Source of the DNA: Nannocystis exedens
GTDB lineage: Bacteria > Myxococcota_A > Polyangia > Polyangiales > Polyangiaceae
Assembly (NCBI GenBank): GCA_945865595.1
Contig: CAMBEV010000001.1
Span: 1 to 43,894 of the forward strand
Reading direction: 5' to 3'
DNA length: 43,894 nucleotides
Shown here: positions 33,231-42,624 of the stretch, piece by piece
How positions within the stretch are numbered: the stretch's first letter is position 1
How the letters are laid out: the number at the start of each line of letters is the position of its first letter
The notes under the pieces: model-generated
What the model saw: only the letters and a program-made list of their open reading frames with translations
The model's database searches: none
What the model was told of the DNA's origin: nothing
Made by a program: the position numbers and the translations under genes

Positions 33231-34238
33231 CTACCTCGATGAGCGCAGGGCGTCGCGCACGCCTTGACCATAGGGTGTTGGCGTTCCGTCCCACTGCTCA
33301 ATCAGGGCAGGGCCTCTCTTGCAGTCCCAACGATTCCACGTCCACGCGAGAAATGATGCGCCCTTGGCGCGAGCCCACGCGAAGACATCCTTGGCAAATA
33401 CCGAAGTGCAGTCGTTCTCTCCGAGCTCCGTGATCACGACCGGCACGTCGCGCGGAATCAAGTTCCAACAGGTCGCGGTGTTGCATCTGTTGAAGTTGTA
33501 CGTATGAAAACTGATCGCGAGCTGATCGTCCTTCGGGCGATAGTTTGTCCACTGTGAGACATCGTTCGCCCAGTCGAGTCCGCTCACAAGAATGACGTTG
33601 CGTGCGCCTGTCCTGCGCACCGCGCCGACAAGCGCTTGCATGCCGGCCACCGCCACGTTTTCTATGGTGCAGCCATCGCGCCAGCACCGCCACGCATCGG
33701 CCACCGGAAGAGGCCCGATGTGCGGCTCGTTGTACAAGTCGAACAGCACACCACCGTCGCTGCGAAACGCAGTGGCAACGCTGGACCAAAACTCGGGTGC
33801 GCGCGAAGCGTGCGGCATCGGGGCAATGCCGGTCGCTAGCGCCGAGCCAACGGCCGACCAGTGCAAGTCGACGATGACGTACCAGCCCTGCGCCCGTAAG
33901 TAGGCAACACGCTTTACGATCGCGTCGCGGTAGATCGAGCCTGACGCCTCCAGCCGTAGGCGCTCGTCGCCGAGCCAGCAACTCTCGTTGAGCGGAATGC
34001 GAACCGCGTTGATATTCCACGAGGAGAGTCCCGCCGCGAGCGTCTCGACCTCAGGTCCCTCGAAGATGCCGTCACCCTTAATGCAGCGAAATTCTGATCC
34101 GCTCAGATTGACCCCGCGGAGCACAACCGACGCGCCATCAGGTGTCGTCAGCCTGTTGCCTCGGGCCGTGAGCGCCGACTTTAGGGAGGCAGCTGGCGAA
34201 CAACCTGCCATGAAGACCACGAGAAGCGCCCGCTTCAT
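33231..34238 (-). CDS. GH5-family glycoside hydrolase lipoprotein (cellulase-like)
   Basis: 335 residues from ATG 34238; an upstream in-frame extension would run into the permease gene. Leader MKRALLVVFMAGC with Cys13 as lipid anchor. TIM-barrel GH5 motifs: AVRIPLNESCW, VIVDLHWS, FDLYNEPH with acid/base Glu171, ISFHTYNF, VVITELGEND with nucleophile Glu271, and WTWNRWDC. The two glutamates and their spacing (100 residues) suit an endo-beta-glucanase, mannanase or related enzyme; the substrate cannot be read from sequence. Its start overlaps the permease stop by four bases (ATGA). It is last in a sugar ABC operon, so it likely cuts extracellular or periplasmic glucan for import. Confidence 0.92.
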   Translation of the reverse strand: MKRALLVVFMAGCSPAASLKSALTARGNRLTTPDGASVVLRGVNLSGSEFRCIKGDGIFEGPEVETLAAGLSSWNINAVRIPLNESCWLGDERLRLEASGSIYRDAIVKRVAYLRAQGWYVIVDLHWSAVGSALATGIAPMPHASRAPEFWSSVATAFRSDGGVLFDLYNEPHIGPLPVADAWRCWRDGCTIENVAVAGMQALVGAVRRTGARNVILVSGLDWANDVSQWTNYRPKDDQLAISFHTYNFNRCNTATCWNLIPRDVPVVITELGENDCTSVFAKDVFAWARAKGASFLAWTWNRWDCKRGPALIEQWDGTPTPYGQGVRDALRSSR

Positions 34239-35083
34239 CCCTTCACGCTGCCCGCAGTGAGGCCTGAAAGTAACTGCTTTTGCGCAATATAGAACACCGC
34301 CATCACCGGGATGCTCACCAGGAGCGAGCCAGCCGCAAAGGGGCCCCACGCCGCCGCGTGCTCACCCACGAAACGTTGCAACACGACCGGAAGCGTGAAG
34401 GCCTCCTCGCGGGACATCAGCGTGGCGGCGAGAACAAATTCGTTCCAAGCGCTCATGAACGCAAAGAGCGCAGTCACTGCAAGCGCAGGCCGTGCCGCAG
34501 GCAGCACAACGCGGACGAGGGCACCAAACCGCGTTGCGCCGTCAACCATGGCCGCTTCTTCGAGCTCGACCGGTATCGCCTCGAAGGCAGCCTTCAGCTG
34601 AAAAATGGCAAAAGGAAGCGCGGATGCCGAGTAGGCGATCACCAGGCCCGCACGGCGGTCCAACAAATGCAGCTGCGACAGAAGGAAATACAGCGGCACC
34701 GCGCTCGCGACTGTCGGGAACATTTGCGTCAGCATCAGCGCGCGCAGCCCAGTGCGCTTTCCGACAAAGGGGAGACGCGCCAGCGCGTACGCGGCGGGAG
34801 CTGCAACCGCAACCGACATCAGCGCCGTCGCCGACGCAACGGCAAGCGAGTTGACGAACTGCCGCAAGAACAGTGCGCCCTTGCCGGTGCTGATACCGGT
34901 AGCGATTGCAAAGTTCATGAACGAGGGGTCCCTCGGCCACGGGAACACGAACCCATCGGTACCCAACCCATCGCGCGAGAACGCGATGGTGACTACCCAC
35001 AAGACCGGATAGAGCGCGTAGATCACCGCGGCACCGAGGAGCGTGTGGACGACAAGCGCCTTGACGTTTGCGCGCACGCTCAT
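34235..35083 (-). CDS. Sugar ABC transporter permease, MalG type
   Basis: 282 residues from ATG 35083. Six hydrophobic segments. The EAA loop, EEAAMVDGATRFGALVRVVL, carries the conserved Glu-Ala-Ala and Gly that dock on the ATPase. The upstream motif PAAYALARLPFVGKRTGLRA and the C-terminal QKQLLSGLTAGSVKG are standard for MalG-like (binding-protein-dependent) inner-membrane components. Its start overlaps the stop of the fused binding protein-permease gene by four bases (ATGA), and its stop overlaps the GH5 start in the same way. It pairs with the permease half of the fusion to make the membrane channel. Confidence 0.95.
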   Translation of the reverse strand: MSVRANVKALVVHTLLGAAVIYALYPVLWVVTIAFSRDGLGTDGFVFPWPRDPSFMNFAIATGISTGKGALFLRQFVNSLAVASATALMSVAVAAPAAYALARLPFVGKRTGLRALMLTQMFPTVASAVPLYFLLSQLHLLDRRAGLVIAYSASALPFAIFQLKAAFEAIPVELEEAAMVDGATRFGALVRVVLPAARPALAVTALFAFMSAWNEFVLAATLMSREEAFTLPVVLQRFVGEHAAAWGPFAAGSLLVSIPVMAVFYIAQKQLLSGLTAGSVKG

Positions 35084-37278
35084 GTGGACTCCGCCTGCCA
35101 GCGTCGCGAAAGGCGCGACGTGAGCCAAAGAATGCCGAAGATGAGCACGGCGTAGGCCGCGGCGTACCCGTACTGCGCGTGTCTCGTGAATGCCCACCGG
35201 TAGGCCTCGCTCACGAGAATATCGGTCTGATTGTCGGGCTCACCCCCCGAGACCAAAAATACCACGTTGAACATGTTGAACGTCCACACGGCGCCGAGCA
35301 CGACCGCGGGCACGAGCTGTGGCAGGAGCAACGGAAAGGTGATGCGAGAGAAACGCTGCCACGGCGTCGCGCCATCGATGTCCGCTGCCTCGAGCACGTC
35401 CTTCGGCACGTTAGTGAGCGCGCCCAGAATGACGACCATCATGAACGGAAAACCAAGCCAGACGTTTGTGGCGACGTTGGCTGCGAACGCCGTCGAGAAA
35501 TGTGAAAACCATGCGACTGGCTCCGCCCCCACTTTGCGCAGGATCGCGTTGACCGCTCCGAATTGCTGGTGAAACATTCCTTTGTACGCAAGTGCAGTTA
35601 CATACGATGGCACCGCCCAGGGCACGATCAGGAGCGTTCGGTACACACCCTTCGCGCGCAGAAGGGGCCGCGACAAGAGCAGTGCGAGACCGAGGCCAAT
35701 GGTAACATGTAATGCTACATTTGCGATGGTCCACGCGACAGTGACGAGCAGCGTTCGATAGAACGATCCGTACCCGAAGAGCGGCCCGCCGCGTGCGGTG
35801 AGAATGTCAACGTAGTTGCCGAGTCCCGCGTAGGTCATCTGGTGGCGAGGCCCTGCGAAAAACGACATCACAGCCCCGGCGACGAGCGGCAAAACGACAA
35901 GCACGAAGACTGCGATCGTTGCGTACACCACGTAGGCATACGCGCCTGCGGACGCGCGAACGCCCGACCAAAACCGCGGCTTCGCTCGCCGATAGAGCGC
36001 GATCGCAGTCAACAGCAGGCCGAGGCCCAAGGCGACAAGCCCACGCGTCGGCGACGCGGACACCGCCCTCGGTCGAGCGCTCTCGAAGCGCCGGCGCGAT
36101 TCGGCAAGGATTGCGTCGATCGCAGCATCATCAGCAGCCGCTGCGCGCATGACCCCGCGGATCGCTTGCTCGACGGGCTCCCAAGTGGCACGCATCGCGG
36201 CGCGCGTGCTCATCGGCCGCGAACGCAGTGCAGCCTCATGGAACGCCCGCATCGCGACCGGCACCACGGTGTCGTCGTGCCACGGTTGGTTGTTCGCGAC
36301 CACTTGCGCTCGCACGCGCAGTTTCGCAGCCTCATCGCTCGCGAGCCAACGTGCAAAGGCGCTCACTTCGGGCCGCGACGCCGTCCGCGGCGTGAGAAGC
36401 AAGAGTTCAACCGTGAGAAAGGGGTCAGGCCGCGACGGCGCGGCTCGGAGAGGAGGTAGCGGCACGACCTGATAAGGAAAGTGTGGCGGCAACTCGCTCA
36501 CGACACCGGGCCCCGCAATGATGGCGGCGGCCTTTCTGGATTCGAAAAGTTGCTTGACCAACGCACCGTCCGCGCCGTTGGGCACCACGCCGCTTGAGAC
36601 GAGTCCGCGCGCGAACGCGACCGACCGCCTTGCAGACTCACCCGTGAAGCCATAAGCATCGTTCGGTCCGAGCATCGCGCCGCCGAACGCGTGCAGCCAG
36701 GGCGCGTGCACGTACGCGCTCTCCGACTCGTACGCGAGCGGGAACACGCCATCGTTCCGCGCCTTGACCAATTGCTCAACTGAAGCAGGAAGTTCCGGCA
36801 TGAGCTCGGTATTCACGATCAGCGCGACGCCTTTCAGCGCAAAGGGCACGCCCCACGCAGCTCCGTCCTCATCGCGGGCGACCGTCGACGCGATCGAATC
36901 GTAGCGATCGATGTCGTATTTAGGGAAGGCAGCCTCGGCACGCGCGAGGAGGCCCTCTTCGCGATATGAGCTGAGGCGCTCGTGGGCGTCGATAAAGACA
37001 TCGGGACCTTGATCGCGCGCGATCGCGCTAGAGAGCTTCGAGGCGTACGCAAGAAAGGGGACGGCCAACACCTCAACAGCCGTGCCCGTCTCGGCCTGAT
37101 ATCGCGCGCCGAGCTGGGCGATCGCTTCCTCCTCTGCGCCGCGGTAGGCATGCCACAGGACGATGCGATTGGCCGCGGGGGCCTTGCAATCGCTCGCGAC
37201 GAGGCCGACCGCCGCAAGGAGCAAGCTGAATGCGAGGAACCACGCCTTCCACGGCGCTCTTGGCTTCTGCGCCTTCAT
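35080..37278 (-). CDS. Fused substrate-binding protein and MalF-type permease of a sugar ABC transporter
   Basis: 732 residues, unbroken. Residues 1-30 are a basic, hydrophobic leader ending LVASDC, so it may be an uncleaved anchor. About 35-400 is a MalE-like family 1 solute-binding protein: RIVLWHAYRGAEEEAI, GPDVFIDAHERLSSY, WGVPFALKGVALIVNTELM, and KAAAIIAGPG. About 410-440 adds a membrane segment (GLVALGLGLLLTAIALYRR). About 450-732 is a MalF-like permease with the EAA loop EAADIDGATPWQRFSRITFP from residue 630. The normal separate MalE and MalF are thus joined in one chain, tethering the binding domain to the channel. Start ATG 37278 overlaps the ATPase stop by four bases (ATGA). Known SBP-permease fusions exist (for example in osmolyte transporters), but I know of few of this kind. 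Confidence 0.93.
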   Translation of the reverse strand: MKAQKPRAPWKAWFLAFSLLLAAVGLVASDCKAPAANRIVLWHAYRGAEEEAIAQLGARYQAETGTAVEVLAVPFLAYASKLSSAIARDQGPDVFIDAHERLSSYREEGLLARAEAAFPKYDIDRYDSIASTVARDEDGAAWGVPFALKGVALIVNTELMPELPASVEQLVKARNDGVFPLAYESESAYVHAPWLHAFGGAMLGPNDAYGFTGESARRSVAFARGLVSSGVVPNGADGALVKQLFESRKAAAIIAGPGVVSELPPHFPYQVVPLPPLRAAPSRPDPFLTVELLLLTPRTASRPEVSAFARWLASDEAAKLRVRAQVVANNQPWHDDTVVPVAMRAFHEAALRSRPMSTRAAMRATWEPVEQAIRGVMRAAAADDAAIDAILAESRRRFESARPRAVSASPTRGLVALGLGLLLTAIALYRRAKPRFWSGVRASAGAYAYVVYATIAVFVLVVLPLVAGAVMSFFAGPRHQMTYAGLGNYVDILTARGGPLFGYGSFYRTLLVTVAWTIANVALHVTIGLGLALLLSRPLLRAKGVYRTLLIVPWAVPSYVTALAYKGMFHQQFGAVNAILRKVGAEPVAWFSHFSTAFAANVATNVWLGFPFMMVVILGALTNVPKDVLEAADIDGATPWQRFSRITFPLLLPQLVPAVVLGAVWTFNMFNVVFLVSGGEPDNQTDILVSEAYRWAFTRHAQYGYAAAYAVLIFGILWLTSRLSRRWQAEST

Positions 37279-38393
37279 GTTGGGGCGTCGAGCGCTCGTT
37301 CCGAACGTGGATCGAAGAGCAGCGTGTGCTCGGGCCGTATGCCGATGGGAAGCGTGTCCCCCCTCGTGACACGGTGGCTTGGCTCGACGCGTACGACGAC
37401 GGTCCTATCGCCCATGCCCGAGAGCGTTCCGTGGACGTAGGTTTCGAATCCAAGCGCCTCGCAAAACGTAACGTTCATTGTTGCAAATTGCGGCACGTCG
37501 TCCGACGCCGTCGTCAAATGGTGGGGGCGCAGTCCTACGAGCACTGGTTGTTCGGCAAGTTGACCATATCGATCGGGCACCTTCAGCGCCTTTCCCCCGA
37601 TGGCGATATGTAAGCCACTTGACGAGTGCTTCACTTGACCGTCAAGCCAGTTGATTTTCGGTGACCCCAAAAACTCGGCCACGAAGCGCGAAACCGGGCG
37701 GTCGAAGAGCGCGAGCGGCGCGCCCATCTGCTCGACTGCGCCGCCTCGAAGCAGGCATAGCGTATCGGCCAGAGTCATCGCCTCGACTTGGTCGTGCGTC
37801 ACATAGAGCGTGGTTCCGCCCATGCGGTCATGAAGGCGGCGAATCTCAACGCGCACCTCGGCTCGCAGCGCCGCATCGAGATTCGACAGGGGCTCGTCAA
37901 ACAGAAACATGTGCGGGCGACGCACGATCGCGCGCCCCATCGCCACGCGCTGACGCTGCCCACCCGACAGTTGCCTGGGCAAGCGATCGAGCAACGCGTC
38001 GAGGCCGAGCATCGCGCTCGCCTCGCTCACCCTTGCTACGATCTCAGCCTCGGGCGTCCGCCGCAACCGCAGGCCAAACGCGAGATTCTCGCGCACCGAA
38101 AGATGCGGGTAGAGCGCGTAGCTCTGAAACACCATAGCGATGTCGCGATCCTTCGGCGACAGGGCTGTCACGTCGCGACCACCCATCCATATCGACCCCG
38201 ACGTGGGAGGCTCAAGCCCGGCAACTGTGCGCAGCAACGTACTCTTGCCACAACCGCTGGCGCCCACCAATACGGTAAAGCTCCCTGACTTCATGCTGAG
38301 ACTGACGTTCGACAGGACCGTGGTCTGATCAAACGCCTTGCTCAAATCGCGCACTTCGCAACAGGGCACTTCGCGGCGGGTAGAGGGAGTCAT
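37275..38393 (-). CDS. Sugar ABC transporter ATPase, MalK/UgpC type
   Basis: 372 residues. Walker A GASGCGKST (44-52), Q-loop Gln90, signature LSGGQRQRVAMGRA (142 onward), Walker B MFLFDEP (162-168), switch His200 in VTHDQVEAM. The C-terminal 120 residues have the OB/TOBE-like region (PVLVGLRPHHLTTAS, DTLPIGIRPEHTLLF) of ATPases that energise oligosaccharide transporters. First gene of the minus-strand transporter-GH5 operon; all four genes are coupled by ATGA overlaps. Eight bases separate its start from the DnaJ stop. Cytoplasmic. Confidence 0.97.
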   Translation of the reverse strand: MTPSTRREVPCCEVRDLSKAFDQTTVLSNVSLSMKSGSFTVLVGASGCGKSTLLRTVAGLEPPTSGSIWMGGRDVTALSPKDRDIAMVFQSYALYPHLSVRENLAFGLRLRRTPEAEIVARVSEASAMLGLDALLDRLPRQLSGGQRQRVAMGRAIVRRPHMFLFDEPLSNLDAALRAEVRVEIRRLHDRMGGTTLYVTHDQVEAMTLADTLCLLRGGAVEQMGAPLALFDRPVSRFVAEFLGSPKINWLDGQVKHSSSGLHIAIGGKALKVPDRYGQLAEQPVLVGLRPHHLTTASDDVPQFATMNVTFCEALGFETYVHGTLSGMGDRTVVVRVEPSHRVTRGDTLPIGIRPEHTLLFDPRSERALDAPT

Positions 38394-38400
38394 CGGGCGA

Positions 38401-39519
38401 TCAGAAGAGGTCCTTCAACTTGTCGACGAAGGTCTTGCCCCTGCCGATGCCGTCGTCACCGCCGCTCTCCTTCGCAAATGCCTCAAGGAGCTCGACCTGT
38501 TTCGGGGTGAGGCTCGTCGGCACTGCGACCGCAACCTCTACCCGCTGATCACCGCGACCGATTCCCGTGCGGTGGGGGATGCCTTTGCCCTTGATGCGCA
38601 GCGTAGTGCCCGGCTGCGTCCCGGGTGGAATGCGCAGCTTGCCGGAACCGTCGATGGTGGGCACTTCGACCTCACCACCCAGAGCAGCTTGCGCGAAACC
38701 AATTTTCAGCAACAGGTGAACGTCGTCGTCCACCCTGCGAAAAATCGGGTGGGCTGTTACGCTTAGGGCGAGTTCGAGATCGCCCGCGGGCCGATCAGGT
38801 CGGACGCGGTTGCCGGCGCCGGCAACCATGCGTGAAGCACCGGTTTCGGTGCCCGGTGGAATGGTAACCGCGATGGTGTGTTTTTGCGCACGCACGCCTG
38901 CCCCTCGGCAGGTCACGCAGGGGTCGGTGACAATAGAGCCCGATCCCTTGCAACGCGAACAGGTGCGCTCGACGGCGATCGGGAAAAGCCCTTGCTGAAA
39001 GCGTACGCGGCCTCGTCCGGCACAAGCGGTGCAAGTGCTGGGCTTGGTGCCCGTCGCAGCGCCGGAACCGCTGCAGTCGGCGCAGCCAACCACGCGTTCG
39101 TACGAGAGTTCTTTCTCGCAGCCGAATGCAGCCTCCTCAAATGTAACTTCCAAACTCACCTTTAGGTCGCCTTTATCGCCGCGACCCACGCCGAAGGCCC
39201 CGAGCAGGTCGCCAAGAAGGCCATCGAACGCGAAATCGCTCAGATCGACGACACCGCCCGGAAAAGGTCCGCCCGAGCCAAAAGGCGAACCGGGGTCGTC
39301 GACCCGGTGGCCAAACCTGTCGTACATCTGGCGTTTCTCGGGGTCGGAGAGGACCCGATAGGCGGCGGCGGCTTCCTTGAACTTCTCGGTGGACGCGGGA
39401 TCGTCAGGGTTCTTGTCGGGATGAAGCTGCACAGCGAGCTTGCGGAACGCACTCTTGACCTCGTCGGGCGACGCGCCGCGGCTTACGCCAAGGACTTCAT
39501 AGTGGTCTCGCTGACCCAT
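38401..39519 (-). CDS. dnaJ: Chaperone DnaJ (type I Hsp40)
   Basis: 372 residues from ATG 39519, with GGGAGG just upstream; a longer in-frame reading to 39657 would run past the divergent HAD gene. J-domain HPD (33-35), a short Gly/Phe region (75-110), four zinc motifs CxxCxGxG (Cys146/149, 163/166, 187/190, 201/204) and the C-terminal substrate-binding domains ending in FVDKLKDLF. It stimulates the ATPase of DnaK and helps fold or disaggregate proteins. No dnaK or grpE is visible here, so this may be an additional DnaJ. Cytoplasmic. Confidence 0.96.
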   Translation of the reverse strand: MGQRDHYEVLGVSRGASPDEVKSAFRKLAVQLHPDKNPDDPASTEKFKEAAAAYRVLSDPEKRQMYDRFGHRVDDPGSPFGSGGPFPGGVVDLSDFAFDGLLGDLLGAFGVGRGDKGDLKVSLEVTFEEAAFGCEKELSYERVVGCADCSGSGAATGTKPSTCTACAGRGRVRFQQGLFPIAVERTCSRCKGSGSIVTDPCVTCRGAGVRAQKHTIAVTIPPGTETGASRMVAGAGNRVRPDRPAGDLELALSVTAHPIFRRVDDDVHLLLKIGFAQAALGGEVEVPTIDGSGKLRIPPGTQPGTTLRIKGKGIPHRTGIGRGDQRVEVAVAVPTSLTPKQVELLEAFAKESGGDDGIGRGKTFVDKLKDLF

Positions 39520-39632
39520 GGGCCTCCCGTAGCACAGTCGCCACGCAGCTTCCGGGTTCTTCCACGACGATTTGCGACCGACCTGCGGTCCGCGGTTCCC
39601 GTCACGAGGGCCATCTGGTACTGCGGCGGACG

Positions 39633-40391
39633 ATGTCTGACGCACCCGTCTATCCACGCCTCTCGTTTGACGAGCAGTCGCGCCTGCTTGGCAATATCGT
39701 AACCCGCTGCGCGCATCGCTCGAGCGAGCCCACGCCGGTCGTCGTGTTCGACCTCGATGGCACCCTCATGGACAACCGCCCGCGCACGTGTGCAATTCTG
39801 CGCGAGTTTGGTGCATCGCTGAAAACGCGCGAACCGGCGATTGCCGAGTCGCTGATGCACGCCGAACCCGGTCATCTTGCCTATCTCTTGTCAGACTCGA
39901 TGGAGGCTCTCGGCGTTCATCGAACCGATCTCGTCGCTGAGCTGCAAGTGTTTTGGCGCGCGCGCTTCTTCGCCGACGACCACCTTGTGCACGATGTCGC
40001 GCTCCCCGGCGCTGTGAAATTCGCCCACGACTGTTACGAAGCCGGTGCGATTCTCGTGTACATGACCGGTCGCGACCTTCCACTCATGGGAATCGGTTCC
40101 TTTCGCAGCTTGCGCGATCTCGGTTTTCCGATCGGCGTCCCCGGCACTGAGCTGGTGCTCAAGCCCGATGCTGCAATGGCCGACGAAGCCTACAAGCGTC
40201 TCGAGGCACCGAAGCTTGCGCGCGTTGGACGGGTCGTGGCGGCGTTCGATAACGAACCCGGCAATTGTAACGTTTTCAAGACCCATTTTCCGGAGGCAGA
40301 GAGCGTTTTCGTCGATACCCAGCACCTGCCCGGAGCGCCGGCACTCTCGCCCGGCGTGGCCACGATCGGTGACTTTCGTTCATCATCTTGA
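39633..40391 (+). CDS. HAD-superfamily hydrolase
   Basis: 252 residues. Motif I DLDGTL (Asp40, Asp42), motif II VYMTGRD, lysine in LVLKPDAAM and motif [13 protein letters not shown]. Cytoplasmic, with no signal peptide. The TGR-type motif II and the DNEP ending are seen in several HAD phosphatases acting on small phosphorylated metabolites; the substrate cannot be named. Its ATG is 114 bases from the DnaJ start on the opposite strand, with GGCGGA near by. The following lipoprotein gene starts two bases after its stop, so the two may be expressed together. Confidence 0.85.
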   Translation: MSDAPVYPRLSFDEQSRLLGNIVTRCAHRSSEPTPVVVFDLDGTLMDNRPRTCAILREFGASLKTREPAIAESLMHAEPGHLAYLLSDSMEALGVHRTDLVAELQVFWRARFFADDHLVHDVALPGAVKFAHDCYEAGAILVYMTGRDLPLMGIGSFRSLRDLGFPIGVPGTELVLKPDAAMADEAYKRLEAPKLARVGRVVAAFDNEPGNCNVFKTHFPEAESVFVDTQHLPGAPALSPGVATIGDFRSSS

Positions 40392-40393
40392 CA

Positions 40394-41668
40394 ATGAAGG
40401 CGCGCCTTTCCTCTGTGCTCCTTTCGTGTCTCTTGCTGCCCACAGGCTGCAAGAACGGCGGGCCGCAAAAATCAGACGCGGGTGAAAGTCCGCAGGCCGC
40501 AGCTGAACCTGCGGCGCTTGTCGCGGGTCCCCTGAACCAGCGTGGCTTTGCGGGCGGTTCGGGCCTTCGGCCGAAGGTGGCGATTCGCGTCGATCAACCT
40601 CTACCCCGCGACCCCGCGCTCAACGAAACCCGCGACGCCGTGCGCGCCCTTCGGCCGGATTCAGGTGCGAGCCGTCAGTCCTTGTCCTTCGTTGCCCACC
40701 TTCGGATGCCAACGAGCCCAGCTCTCGCGCGCGAAGCGAACGCAGTTACGATCGACGCCGCCAAAAAGCGCCTTGAACTCCGCCTTGATGGCTTTGCCGA
40801 AAGTGCGCATCTGCGGATCACTTTAGGTTCACCCGGGTTTCTTTTTCGCTGGGGCACAGAGCTGCGCGCGCGCGCAGACCTGCTCGGCGCGATTATCATC
40901 ACGCCCGCCGAAGAAGACGCTGCGATGCCTTATCGCGTTGTTCCGCACGGCGCGGTGAGAGCCCTCCTGAACGAGCGCCGCGTTGACGTTGCCCCTCTCT
41001 CAAACGCGAGCGTAAAGGATGCAGGCGATGGTCCGAGACGCTTCGGTCAGCGAACGCGCCGCGCCGAGGTCACCACGCGTGCGGGGAAGGCGACGATCGA
41101 TCTGCTGCCTGTGCGGGATCTCGGCGAAGGCGGCGCGCTCCTGTGCTTCATGCTGCTCGATTGGCTTGCGGCAATGCCAAACGAAACCGTCTGCAAAGTT
41201 GATGAAATACCCGCGTATGCCGATTTTCGTTGGTCTACACGCGGGGGTATTCTCTTCGAGATCGATTCGCTGGAACGCCGCTCAGACTCAACCTCGCTTG
41301 AGGTGCCGCCTGCGCGAGCGCGTTTCGAGGCCCAAGCGCCGGCACCGCTTACGTTTTCTCTGCTGCTCACGCGAGTCGAGCTGGCGGCATTACATAACGT
41401 TGCGGTCGAAGTGCCCCGTGAGGCGAGCGATGCTGCCGTAGCGCAAGCCGAAGGTCTACAGGTGACCAACAACAGCGATGAATTGCGCGTGTTTTTTTTG
41501 GAGGGCGTACCGGTTGCGTGGCTGCGTCCAGGGGCGCAACTCGTCGTCCCTGCGCTGCTCCACGGGCGCTATGTGGCGGAGTGGCGCACGTTCTTGGGGG
41601 AAGTGCGTGCGGAGGCGAAGAGTGTGGTCGTGCCCGGTGTTTTCGAAAGCGACACCAAGGCCAAATAG
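40394..41668 (+). CDS. Hypothetical lipoprotein
   Basis: 424 residues from ATG 40394; a TTG at 40388 overlaps the HAD stop and is less likely. Leader MKARLSSVLLSCLLLPTGC with LPTGC as a lipobox (Cys19). The N-terminal 60 residues after it are disordered (Pro/Ala/Gly-rich). The rest is a beta-rich globular region with no motif I recognise. The charged clusters (VRALLNERRVDVAPLS and following) show no enzyme signature. Attached to a membrane, most likely facing the periplasm or surface. Function unknown. Confidence 0.7.
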   Translation: MKARLSSVLLSCLLLPTGCKNGGPQKSDAGESPQAAAEPAALVAGPLNQRGFAGGSGLRPKVAIRVDQPLPRDPALNETRDAVRALRPDSGASRQSLSFVAHLRMPTSPALAREANAVTIDAAKKRLELRLDGFAESAHLRITLGSPGFLFRWGTELRARADLLGAIIITPAEEDAAMPYRVVPHGAVRALLNERRVDVAPLSNASVKDAGDGPRRFGQRTRRAEVTTRAGKATIDLLPVRDLGEGGALLCFMLLDWLAAMPNETVCKVDEIPAYADFRWSTRGGILFEIDSLERRSDSTSLEVPPARARFEAQAPAPLTFSLLLTRVELAALHNVAVEVPREASDAAVAQAEGLQVTNNSDELRVFFLEGVPVAWLRPGAQLVVPALLHGRYVAEWRTFLGEVRAEAKSVVVPGVFESDTKAK

Positions 41669-41694
41669 TCAACTGCGCTGACGACCCAACGGAC

Positions 41695-42531
41695 CTAAAT
41701 CCCGCACATGTCGGCTGGAACCACCGGCCCCGGTGTTGTGCACGTGCCGAAGTTGCACACGGCACTCTTGCATTCGAGCAAGCTGGTGCACGCGGACGTG
41801 CCCTCCTTTGAGCGGGTGCACTTGTTGGTGTCCCGCGCGCAGTAGTAGCCCGCGCCGCACGCGAGTTCGATGAAGTTACCACCGCCGCCGCACGCGCCGC
41901 CTTCGGGCGTCGCCTTCGCGCACGCGTACTTGCCGCTATCACCCTTGCAATAGAGGCCGTTTGCGCAAATGAGGCCTTGGCGGATGTCGAGTGTGCACTC
42001 GTCCCCTTCACTCAAAACGCGCCCTCCCCCGCACCGTCCGCCGAAGCAAGAGGGGAACGAGTTCGTGCCTGCCGGCGGGGCGCATTGCGTCGGGCGCTCG
42101 CAGCTCTCTCCGGCCGCGCGGGTTCCTTCAAAGACGCGGCAGTCGTCGAGGATTTCGAAGTAGCCAACCAGCCGCGAGAACTCGAGCCGGCACTCGTCCA
42201 TGAACGGCTTGACCTTCGCGAGACACGTGTCGACCTTCGTGCCGTCGAACTTCATCGTGCCCGCAGTCACTTCCGCGGTGTTCTTGAGGCACTCGCCCTT
42301 CTGCGTTGCCTCGCACGCCGCCTGGTTGAAGGCCCCGTGTCCCGTCGTGCAGCACGATTTGCGCGCTTCGCAAACCACCGCCGGCATCTTGTCGCAGACG
42401 TTGCTCACGGTGTACGTCACGGCTGCTCCGGCGTCCGCCTGCTCGTCTGTTTTTCCCGAGCAAGCCGCGATTCCGGCTACGGCCAATCCGAAAACAACCA
42501 CGCATGAAATGCTTCGACGGGAGGTACACAT
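41695..42531 (-). CDS. Cysteine-rich lipoprotein (dickkopf-like Cys pattern)
   Basis: 278 residues from ATG 42531, with GAGGGA upstream; an in-frame extension to 42633 overlaps the tyrA gene. Lipobox VAGIAAC. The mature part has 26 further cysteines. The first half has well-spaced cysteines with charged helices (VDTCLAKVKPFMDECRLEF); the second half has dense Cys modules such as CFGGRCGGGRVLSEGDEC, LICANGLYCKGDSGKYAC and YYCARDTNKC. The repeated C..G..C....G..C spacing is the kind often labelled dickkopf-related or EGF-like in myxobacterial lipoproteins. Probably outer-membrane or surface, with disulfides. Function unknown. Confidence 0.8.
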   Translation of the reverse strand: MCTSRRSISCVVVFGLAVAGIAACSGKTDEQADAGAAVTYTVSNVCDKMPAVVCEARKSCCTTGHGAFNQAACEATQKGECLKNTAEVTAGTMKFDGTKVDTCLAKVKPFMDECRLEFSRLVGYFEILDDCRVFEGTRAAGESCERPTQCAPPAGTNSFPSCFGGRCGGGRVLSEGDECTLDIRQGLICANGLYCKGDSGKYACAKATPEGGACGGGGNFIELACGAGYYCARDTNKCTRSKEGTSACTSLLECKSAVCNFGTCTTPGPVVPADMCGI

Positions 42532-42624
42532 GAAGGTCCCTCTTAGTCGGCTGGGCTGCGCACGAAACACTTCCGCGTCGCCGTTCGCTGTTTGAGACGC
42601 CCGAATGCGACGTACCATGCGCGC

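Noticed and set aside
34280-35155. 291-residue open frame on the plus strand
   Set aside because: Antisense to the MalG permease; the permease has clear membrane segments and the EAA loop.
35080-37278. Fused binding protein-permease as an assembly error
   Set aside because: The frame is continuous, the linker contains a sensible membrane segment, and the flanking ATGA overlaps show tight natural packing.
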